Source: Hymenopellis radicata
Taxonomy: Eukaryota > Basidiomycota > Agaricomycetes > Agaricales > Physalacriaceae
Reading direction: 5' to 3'
Assembly: GCA_015501595.1 (NCBI GenBank)
Contig: JADNRX010001007.1
Location: 1-16,280 of the forward strand
Length of the DNA: 16,280 nucleotides
The notes under the pieces were generated by a model. That model was not told where the DNA came from. It saw only the letters and a list, made by a program, of their open reading frames with translations, and made no database searches. Position 1 is the stretch's first letter. Each line of letters opens with the position of its first letter. Below are positions 8,941-16,280 of the stretch, piece after piece. The translations under genes and the position numbers were made by a program.

Positions 8941-9205
8941 CATCCCTCTGCATGCGTCTGCTGCGTGTCTTCGCGTAAAATCTCCTCCCCACTCAACCCG
9001 CCACCTTCGGTGCCATCTCCGGCGTCTGTCATTGCCCGGCTCAGCGGGGTCGTCGGCTGTCATCCATCAGCGAGGAATATCCAGATTAGCAACCTCGTTG
9101 GAGGGTTTACGCCGGGCTCAGCGTCTGAGCTTGGACGCCCCATTTCTGAGGGCTTAGATGTAGGCTGCGTCGTTGATTTGACGGCTTACGCGTTCGAGCC
9201 AACGC
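8941..9205. repeat. Diverged direct repeat, right copy
   Basis: This is the second copy of the block at 8092-8335, with several indels between them. Its version of the terminal inverted arms is degraded (TGTAGGC...GGCTTACG). No coding frame is preserved across both copies, which argues against a shared protein-coding origin. Confidence 0.7.
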
Positions 9206-9285
9206 CATCCAAAGTGGTAGAGAGCGGGTGAGAGAGGAAAGAGAAAAGTGTGGCAGTGGGAGCAAGAAGAGTGATGTCGATGATC

Positions 9286-9329
9286 GAGTCGAATCGATTT
9301 TGGCCCATGGGCCAAAATCGAGACGACTC
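9286..9329. repeat. Long palindrome centred on GGCCCATGGGCC
   Basis: Positions 9294-9321 form a perfect 28-bp palindrome. With two mismatched positions per side, the symmetry extends to GAGTCG...CGACTC at 9286-9329. It could form a strong hairpin or cruciform. It lies between the direct-repeat block and the next palindrome, so it may mark an element end. Confidence 0.85.
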
Positions 9330-9408
9330 TGAAACAAACAGCGCCAAATAAAGACGCGTTTACTCTCTCTCGTCCCACTCAACGCGTCTGCGTCGTCTGC
9401 GTGCTCGT

Positions 9409-9444
9409 CGTGGGAAGACTACGACATGTCGTAGTCTTCCCACG
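9409..9444. repeat. Perfect 36-bp palindrome
   Basis: CGTGGGAAGACTACGACA is followed directly by its exact reverse complement, with no loop. Symmetry stops on both sides at 9408/9445. Gap-free perfect palindromes of this length are unstable and rare, so it is either recent or maintained. No gene overlaps it convincingly. Confidence 0.9.
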
Positions 9445-10888
9445 CCTCTGTCTCTCATCCTCCAAGATGGCTGGCCCGCTTGAGCGCCTTCTGGACACCG
9501 CACGCCCGCCCATCGATCGTGGCCCGACCATGCACGCGGCAACAGCTGGAAAAACGAATTGATTTCGAAGTTTTTGCTTGACCCCAACGGTTTTGACAGC
9601 CAGGGCGATATGTAACTACACCAGCTGCCTGCCACGATGCGCATTTCCGGCCGCACTGTCACCGTTGACGCCCTTCGCTGCCACCAGCACTTCGAGCCAT
9701 CACCCGCGGATCTGCCCAGCTTTGGTGCACAGGAGTCGTCGCCGCCACATCCATATCTAACCTTGTCGCTGTCGCTGTCGCCGTGCCTTCTCTTCCTCAT
9801 CGTCTCCACCTTGTCCATCACGCCCCACATTTTCCGTTCTACATCCATGGCTCAACACGTCTGCCGTACGTCGTCCACCATCATACTGCTTGGTCGACAC
9901 GCCCGTTACGCGTCGTGCTTTGTTTCTTTCCTCAGTGTTAGTCTTTGTGAGTCTTTTTTTGAGTCTTCGCATTAATATTGTGCTGACTGCCACAGTCTCC
10001 ATGCCAAACACGATCTCCTTTGTTGCCTGGCTTTTGCCCATCGCCCTCATCGACTACCAACTTCGCCGACAGTCTCATCGACGCGACAGGAACTTTCTGG
10101 TATGTTCGACCTTCCTTCCATTCTTATCTTACCCTTACTAACCCATCCCTTAGACTCGTCCCACTACAACTACACGCGGCTCATGCGACTATGACGGCCA
10201 TACACCCCGTCTTCCGTAAATGCGACTATACGCGACCGATGGCATGTGACTTGAGATGGGATAGATGCTGCCCTCAAACCTGTGCCATCCACCAACTTGG
10301 GGCACTTGTACCTCCCCCGCACAACCCAGGACGACCAAATATGAGAAGGAGAAGATTCCGCTGTCCGTGACTGGTACATTTTCCCCCCTCCTCTGTGTTG
10401 ACTTGCTTTCTGATCTCCGCTTGTATGCTAGGCTGTGCTATCCCTCAAAGTTCATGCAATGTGTGTGCCCTCTTTGGTATGCGGGATCTTTGGGAATCCT
10501 CAAGGAAGGTCAACACGGAAAGTCGAGGTGTCCAGGATTGGTTGACGCGCCAGGTTGACGCGACAGGTTGACGCAACGCCGAATTTACCTTGCCGTCGTT
10601 TCTTCTGATCATTATGATCGCATTTACATGTACCTTGCTACCTCTTCTTCCAACAGCTTGCTTGTTAGCTCTGTTGGATACTTAATGTTCGTACAATTAG
10701 TCTCCACTTTGCATCGTTACTTAACTCAATATCCCAACAGTGTTAAATCGTATAATTTGCAAGACATTTATTTCGACACTGCCGGCCCACCCCTGTAAGC
10801 AATAAGTGAGAAACGTGGCCAAAAATTTCGACTACGAGGTCCCCGTCTGCCAGCCCCTGTCTCCCGATCGCCTCTGTTTCATACCACT
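9445..10888. other. Long region without a recognisable gene
   Basis: Open frames on both strands are low-complexity or shadows of each other, with no family motif. A GTCGCT-type microsatellite lies at about 9765-9783. An intron-like GTATGT...CTTAG stretch at 10101-10154 has no convincing flanking exons. Three 13-nt units of GGTTGACGCG(A/C) type lie at 10540-10578. The AT-rich tail at about 10580-10888 is presumably the promoter of the transposase-like gene starting at 10889. Confidence 0.5.
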
Positions 10889-11397
10889 ATGTCGATTTTT
10901 GAGCCTGCTGTGGTAAAGCACCTTTGGAAGGCCTCTCTTCCAGCAAAGGATGCGAAAACTCTTGACGCCGAATGGAAGAAGAACGTAAGTGTTATTTTGG
11001 ACCAGCGCGAACATCGTCTCAAATATTGGACTAGGTTGAAACTAGAGACCTCAACGAGTCACCGAGTCACCGAGTCATCTGGTGACTCGACTCGCTTCGG
11101 GCACGTCGGCGTTCGCACTCGCGTGACTCGCGAGTCACATACTCGCGAGTCCAGTCGCGAGTCTGAGTATCCATCTGCAGACCACGAGTCATCACACGAT
11201 GACTCGCAAATATTTAGGTATGTATTTTATCTTAATTTACAAATTTTTACCAACTCAAACAGACCCTTGCGTGGCTCAAACGAGCTATACGCAACAATTT
11301 CGCCAGATCCGGCGACTCGGGCCGAGTCCCGAAGCGACGCGTAAGCGTGCGATCGGGCAGATCTTCTTGAATTCCTCCCACCACCACGACCCGTTGC

Positions 11398-11507
11398 TCG
11401 ACTGCAAGTCGGCAACAACGCTATTGGCACTCGACTTTAAGTCGGTGTCGATGCAATCGGCGCTCGACTTTGAGTCGGCGTCGATAAGAGACGACTTTAA
11501 GTCGTCT
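11398..11507. repeat. Cluster of TCGACTTTAAGTCG-type palindromes inside the hAT element
   Basis: Four related short palindromes lie at 11398-11411 (TCGACTGCAAGTCG), 11432-11445, 11464-11477 and 11491-11507 (arms GACGACT/AGTCGTC). Spacing is about 27-34 bp. They differ from the CGCGAGT motif of the element ends and may be a second protein-binding array or a decayed tandem repeat. Confidence 0.75.
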
Positions 11508-11724
11508 CCAGGATGCATAAGCCCGCCACGACGACTACGACCACCCAGGGAGTGACGATTGTCGCTCCCGCTGCTCTGACGATTGTCAGGCAGCCTATAG
11601 GGTGCAGATTCGCGCTCTGGCTCTGTACCGGGCGTGCTGCTGCTGTCTCTGTGACAGTAGCATGGACACGATGATGACAACGCCTTGGCAACGGACCCAA
11701 CGACAACCAGGAGGACAAAGACGT

Positions 11725-11860
11725 GATGGAGAGGAGGATGCGATGGAGAGGAGGATGCGATGGAGAGGAGGATGCGATGGAGAGGAGGATGCGATGGAGA
11801 GGAGGATGCGATGGAGAGGAGGATGCGATGGAGAGGAGGATGCGATGGAGAGGAGGATGC
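11725..11860. repeat. Minisatellite: eight perfect 17-bp units
   Basis: GATGGAGAGGAGGATGC is repeated eight times without a mismatch, covering exactly 136 bp. Because 17 is not a multiple of three, every frame on the plus strand cycles through the same 17-residue repeat (ERRMRWRGGCDGEEDAM). This explains the long spurious open frames here. Perfect identity indicates recent expansion. Confidence 0.95.
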
Positions 11861-11879
11861 GAGCAGAGGAGGACGTGAC

Positions 11880-11962
11880 GACCACCACCACTTCCTCCAC
11901 TACCACAACCACTCCCTCCACTATCACCACCATTCCCTCCACTACCACCACCATTCCCTTCC
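11880..11962. repeat. CCA-rich imperfect 21-bp tandem repeat
   Basis: Units of the type CCCTCCACTACCACCACCATT are repeated about three to four times with substitutions. It is strongly strand-asymmetric (pyrimidine/CCA rich) and follows the purine-rich minisatellite. It is simple-sequence DNA inside the hAT element with no coding value. Confidence 0.8.
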
Positions 11963-14438
11963 CTTTCTACCATCACCCCCACCCCATCCTCATGCCCAGC
12001 TGACTGTCCCCGTGCCATTGCCCGGGGATGCTCGCTGTGCATGAATACTTGGGGGCGTATGGACTCGCGAGTACTCGTGAGTATCCGAGATGACTCGGAC
12101 TCATGGTGAGTACTCGCGAGTGGACTCGCGATGACTCGTGAGTCATCGCGAGTCGAGTCCGACGCGAGTCTGAACTGGACTTATTTTTGGGTGAGTACTC
12201 GCGTCACGAGTCGCGAGTCTGACTCGCGTCGGACTCGTTGAGGTCTCTAGTTGAAACGCGCGTGGCGACATGGAAGAAGAAGGACAGCGACAACCTTGCA
12301 TCCGATGCACAGCTCCTCTTCGAAGCCGAGTGTGTCGAATATGTCACTCGCATTTACAATGCTACGACAGCACACGGAAATGCGAAGGGTTCAAAGGCCA
12401 TCCCTCCCAAACTCCCACTTTCTGTTCCGATTCTGGGTCCTCGCTTCCGAGCTCCAACCTATCTCGAACAGTATAAACGTAACGGCAATGCCAAGGTTGT
12501 ACCGGACGTTCTGGATCTAGTGCCTATCACTATTCTTCATCCTTTTTACCTGGTCAATGCCGGAGTCGACAACTGCCCACAATGTGGTTCTACCGAGACA
12601 AGCTGGAGGGATGGTGGCTGGACCGGTGCTGGTCCGCGTAATGTTCATGGCGCAGCGGTAGAAGAACGAGCAGTTGGCTATCAGCTCCGCTGCAGGAACT
12701 GCAAGCAGAATGGCTCCACTCATTACTGCTTCGCCTTGACGAACATGATGTTCTGGCAGAATTGGGAGCCTTGGAAGATTCCTCGTAAGATTCCATTTCC
12801 TGTCTAATTGTCGCGAGCTGACTTGACATGTAGGTGGTGTCCCAATCTTTTTAAGCCGTTCTGCTGTTACGCGCGAACTTTTCGACATAATTGCGGAACT
12901 ACGCCTTTCGTCAACTGCAGCCGGCTTAGCCGAGAACATCAAGCGTACGTTAAATCACGTGTAATCTTTGACAAGTGTTAATATCCTTTTCTATAGAGCT
13001 TCACCTGCTTGAAATGAAGCAGTGCACCTACGAGTACTTGCAGCACCTCAAGGCCGCCAAGCCAGCACTTTTCTCCAAGCCGGTTCTTGAGATGCGAGAG
13101 GATTCTGTGGTCTCGATCTCCTCGGATCTTATTACCGACCTCTACGAACTCTTCTCTGCAAGAGCACGACAAGCGGAGTCTTCCAAATATCTATGTACAC
13201 TCTCCGGTAGGTTCAATCTTACTCAACTTCGGAGATCTGCTGACCCTTGTTTACAGCAATCTCAGTGTCTACTGACGCGACGTTCAAGGCCCCAGCTAAG
13301 GCGAAGATTGTGCAGAAGGATGGGACCCGAGCGCAACCTCTCAAAGGCGGTATTGTCTCGTTCTTAAATGAAAAGAATGAGATTGTTGGTTGGGTATGTT
13401 TTCGTGGTGTTTTTCATTTGTTTGTAATCTAAATTCATTCCGTAGCGAATCTGCATGACGCAGGCAAACACCGAACTACAAGAAATGCTCGCGGGACTCA
13501 AACGGAGATGCGACTTGCTCCGTGTCGCGTATCCCGAAATGTTAATCGCTGATAACTGCTGTCATGTTCGCGGCAGCGTCATCAAGGTCATTCCGTCAAT
13601 CAAGGTCGCCCAGGATATTTGGCATTTGCTTATGAGGTACGTCGGGTTCATGTTGATGTGATCTATTCCTCACGTTCCTGTTTAGGATGCTTCTTGTAAT
13701 TCTGAATGGGAGTCGGAACCCTCATCGTCGAAATGTTGCTGAGGATATTGTGAACGCGTTACTGAAGAAACGTTCTCAACAAGGGAGCGGCGCTGAGTAC
13801 TGGTCACGTGAAGAACAAGTTCGACGCTTCAAGGACGTTTATGAGAAGTACGCCCAGCTTGGTGAAGTCTGGACGGCTGCTGCAGACAAAGTATTTAATG
13901 TTCTCCTTTTGTGTTCTAAATAGTGTATAATATGATTATCTAGGTTTACAGTGATCAACTGGCGCATGTACAGAAAGGCTGCCTTTCTCGTACGCGAAAC
14001 GATGTGCTTTCTGATGGAAGTCGGATCGAGGGCTCTCATAAAGGGTGGAACTCCATCCAGCGATCCTTCTCGAGCGGGATCGAGAACTTTCTCGCATTAT
14101 CGCACGACTTCGTGCTTCGTCGGAATATCCGTGTCATTCAGAAACACGGAGACGGCTCTCGCTTTGGACTCTCAACGAACGGTTGCCATCATGTTGGCCT
14201 CGTTGATGCAATAAACCGTCTTTTCAATGAATTGGCGCGCACACATGTCGGACCTGGGAATACGGAACTGGCGCTGCTACCGACCCTTGCAGACATTGCC
14301 AGCAAGGAGTTCTTTGGACTAGCGCCGTCAGAGTTGTCCTTGGATACACTGATTCCTTTTGATGATATCAAGGAGGAAGAGCCATTCGATCAGCTCGAGT
14401 CTCTTCTTGGGGAGGACCTTCAGATGTTGGAACCATAG

Positions 14439-16039
14439 CTCATCAGCTGGAGATTGATCCAGTTCTCTTATCGCAGCCTCGGACAGCGACAGTTACTTCA
14501 GTGGCCCAGTTACCGAGTATGCCGGCCCCTACTCCCACGCTCCAGTGCCTACTCCCGCTCTGATCTCATCTGTTCAAGCATCAGCATCAGTCGACGGGTC
14601 GAGCAGTATTGTTCCTCAGAAGCGCGGCGCTGCTGACCTTGACGGCCATGATGAAAACTCATCGATAAGCCCATCGTTGATGCTGATGGACATAACAGAG
14701 CGATAGCTATCCGAAATGCGAAACGGATACGTTTAGACAAACCGCCAGGTGAACCGTCGCCTTCCCCAAGTACAACGGCCTCCGCACCTGCACCTGGATC
14801 AAGTACCGCAGTTCCACCTATCCCGAGTGCTGGTCCCATTCATCCTTTCTTCTCGAAGTCGGGAGATGCAAACGGGAATGTAGCTCCGAACCACAGTCAT
14901 CTATCATCTTTGCGACTACCACTTCCAAGTCCACCATCTGCTCCCGAACTTAAAACGCAGCTGACACGGTCTCAGCTGCTTCTGCTTCGCTATACGAACA
15001 TCGACGCCCGCTGTCTGAATATCACCTCCAACGTGCAGTTCTATCTATTTATGGATCTACGCGCCAAACATCAGTGGTCGACATTCACGATGAGTCCTCG
15101 GAAGTGGACCGCGGCAACAAGTACATATAATGACGCGCTTTTTGCACTACTTTCAGCGAAGCCAAAATCAGAAGAATACATCGCCAAGGTCCCGAAGGCA
15201 CTAATGGAGAAGCTGAGCGAGGTCGAAGGTAAAATCCTTCAACGTCTGTCTACAAACAAGTTTACATGTAAGTCCTTCTCTTTTACAGAGCAATTTCACT
15301 GTACTCATCAGTTCTCAGCGGCGAAGAACACAGAAACATTTTGGAGGAAACATTGCTTTGCAGTTCCTCTGATGAAGCTTGATACGGGCGCGAAGGACGA
15401 GGATCCCGTTGCATCTGAGTCTCTAGAGGGGAATAGTACAGTTGTGAGCGCAAAACAGTCCACTACCTCGACTGTCTCTGCGAACACGAATGAGAACACG
15501 CTGAAGGCAAAGACTCCGGTACGCAAAGTTATTTTGTTGACATATCTCCTTCTGACATGATTATATACTTAGCGCAAGGCGCCTGTCTGTCAGCGATGCA
15601 TGCAGCTACTCAATCCAGGCGGAAAGCAATCACCCCTCAATCACAAAGAGACTATTGCTCGGACGGCGTATGTCGCAAGTCAAAAGTGGATGACATGCTA
15701 CCGCCTTGGCCACAACCAGCAGGAGTTTATATCAACGGGTCAACATTCGATGCCATGGCTTTCTTGGCTGCAATACGAACTCTATACACCAAGACTCTCA
15801 ATGACAACCTTCGGCGGGAGGATTACGAGCTTGAAGACGATGCACTCGGGAGTTCGTTAGCATCGCGACTTACCACGGATGTTCAACCAAACCAATCACT
15901 TTTCCAAATGTACAGAGACTTTTCTCTTGCGGACAACACAGCAGAGGATCTTGTCGTGATAGTAGAAGGTACTCGCTACCTTCGCGTTGATTGTTTGGAT
16001 GACTGTTCAGGCGCTACAATACTGACACATCCCTTGTAA
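14439..16039 (+). pseudogene. Frame-broken C-terminal part of the transposase-like gene
   Basis: Coding-like sequence continues past the stop at 14436-14438 but switches frame repeatedly. HQLEIDPVLLSQPRTATV is read from about 14427 to 14537. A second frame (APVPTPALISSVQASASVDG...KRGAADLDGHDEN) follows to about 14668. A third (DKPIVDADGHNRAIAIRNAKR... to KAKTP) runs to 15518. An intron at 15519-15572 leads to RKAPVCQRCMQLLNPGG...NHK. At about 15645-15650 one base is missing and the frame changes to DYCSDGV...LPPWPQPAGVYINGSTF, ending at 16039. The reconstructed order CxxC...H...C followed by PPWPQP matches a module I recall from Agaricomycete repeat-associated proteins. Each break is a single-base step, and the segments otherwise lack stops. 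That means either a young pseudogene or indel errors in the assembly. A separate gene starting downstream is a less likely alternative. Confidence 0.65.
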
Positions 16040-16074
16040 TGAATATAGTATTCCAGATGTATATAAAAGCTAGC

Positions 16075-16278
16075 CTACATTTCCAATAAGCATGGATTAT
16101 TCGAGTCGTAACCTTTTGCCCACTTCAATACGTACCGCGCAGCAGAACGATGAAGTCTAGGTGCGCGAATAGTGTCACCGTCTATGTCTCGCATTGCCGC
16201 AGTAAGAATACTAACATGATACCCTCCCATCTCGAGGATATCAAGAGTGCCGTGTACATTGGAGCCAGACCAGTGATT
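16075..16278 (-). CDS. 3' end of an unrecognised gene, partial
   Basis: The minus strand is open for 67 codons from the right edge of the window to a TAG at 16075-16077. It has a protein-like composition (GGYHVSILTAAM, DIDGDTIRAPRLHRSAARYV, LKWAKGYDSNN). There is no start codon requirement because the gene would begin outside the window. It is convergent with the transposase-like gene, leaving only 35 bp between stops. I do not recognise the family, and a chance open frame remains possible. Confidence 0.45.
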   Translation of the reverse strand, partial: NHWSGSNVHGTLDILEMGGYHVSILTAAMRDIDGDTIRAPRLHRSAARYVLKWAKGYDSNNPCLLEM

Positions 16279-16280
16279 GG

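Larger units (their letters stand above)
11035..12257. mobile_element. Non-autonomous hAT-like DNA transposon with 8-bp target duplication
   Basis: Element 11043-12249 (1207 bp) is bounded by perfect 18-bp terminal inverted repeats, TAGAGACCTCAACGAGTC and its reverse complement. It is flanked by the direct repeat GTTGAAAC (11035-11042 and 12250-12257). An 8-bp duplication and a TIR starting TAGAG fit the hAT superfamily rule (8-bp TSD, YARNG start). Both subterminal regions are packed with ACTCGCGAGT-type palindromic motifs, as expected for transposase-binding subterminal repeats of hAT elements. No hAT transposase domain (dimerisation region or BED finger) is encoded, so it must be mobilised in trans. 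Its interior is largely simple repeats. One copy of the duplication plus the flanks restores the host exon exactly. Confidence 0.93.
10889..14438 (+). pseudogene. DDE/RNase H-fold transposase-like gene, split by a hAT element
   Basis: Eight exons keep one frame if the element is removed: 10889-10984, 12250-12784, 12834-12944, 12997-13206, 13257-13393, 13446-13636, 13686-13890 and 13944-14438. All introns are 49-53 nt. The frame gives about 659 aa to the first stop. An N-terminal zinc finger has C141PQC and C180RNC, reminiscent of the DUF6729-type CPxCG...CxxC module. A candidate catalytic core follows: STDATFK (D324), IADNCCHVR (D399), VAQDIWHLLMR (D420, H423) and LSDGSRIEGSHKGWN (E524), then DFVLRRNIR. 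This D-D-(D..H)-E layout is like other DDE transposases; I recall similar unnamed repeat-family proteins in Agaricomycetes. It is not a KDZ protein, since no YDIACQ is present. The hAT insertion puts a stop after about 16 extra codons, so the gene is broken in this allele. Confidence 0.75.

Noticed and set aside
9360..9848. A 162-codon minus-strand open frame
   Set aside because: It crosses the 36-bp palindrome and arginine-rich simple sequence, has no family motif and overlaps equally open plus-strand frames.
10540..10578. Three 13-nt GGTTGACGCG repeats
   Set aside because: Only three short imperfect units with no dyad symmetry or conserved spacing to a gene; not enough to call a regulatory array.
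11602..12044. Long open frames on both strands across the hAT interior
   Set aside because: They are produced by the 17-bp and 21-bp tandem repeats, which lack stops in several frames; the predicted proteins are pure repeats.
1..16280. A TET/JBP dioxygenase gene, a known associate of KDZ transposons in fungi
   Set aside because: I found no double-stranded beta-helix signature (HxD...H...R) in any sizeable frame of the window.
1..16280. CRISPR array, tRNA or rRNA genes, retroelement reverse transcriptase
   Set aside because: No regularly spaced repeats with unique spacers, no cloverleaf-like sequence noticed by eye, and no reverse transcriptase YxDD-type frame; the tandem repeats present are contiguous satellites.

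Overview
This window looks like a transposon-rich segment of a mushroom-forming basidiomycete (Agaricomycetes) genome. The genes are cut by many very short spliceosomal introns (about 47-56 nt, GT...AG). The central gene is a KDZ (Kyakuja-Dileera-Zisupton) transposase carrying a CxC2-type cysteine cluster, a combination typical of these fungi. Fragments of the host genes HSP70 and ubiquitin also show that this is eukaryotic nuclear DNA. I see no prokaryotic or viral gene.

Layout, left to right. Positions 1-659 hold nothing I can name. Positions 660-2579 carry two small multi-exon hypothetical genes on the plus strand, separated by two near-identical hairpins. Positions about 2590-7504 carry the KDZ transposase locus. 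The promoter and 5' part of the gene are tandemly duplicated. The left copy (2772-3423) is reduced to a short gene that can encode only an N-terminal tag plus the CxC2 cysteine cluster. The right copy (3675-7504, nine exons, about 1142 aa) is intact, with its D, D and E catalytic motifs present. Positions 7505-9450 form a graveyard of host-gene pieces on the minus strand: HSP70 exon 1 ending in a good splice donor but with no exon 2, a decayed ubiquitin segment, a diverged direct repeat of about 250 bp, and two long palindromes. Positions 9450-10888 hold no convincing gene.

Positions 10889-16039 carry a second, unrelated DDE-type transposase-like gene with an N-terminal zinc finger and a C-terminal CxxC...LPPWPQP module. 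A 1207-bp non-autonomous hAT-like element (18-bp perfect terminal inverted repeats, 8-bp target duplication GTTGAAAC) sits exactly at the first base of its exon 2. Its C-terminal part also contains several single-base frame breaks, so this gene is probably a young pseudogene. At the right edge (16075-16278) the 3' end of another open frame runs on the minus strand, convergent with it.

The window thus reads as nested and adjacent transposons, with one apparently functional KDZ transposase. Beside it lies a potential stand-alone DNA-binding-type derivative of the same protein that could act as a regulator. An orphan HSP70 5' end points antisense into the transposase. All functional statements rest on motif recognition by eye; no database search was possible.
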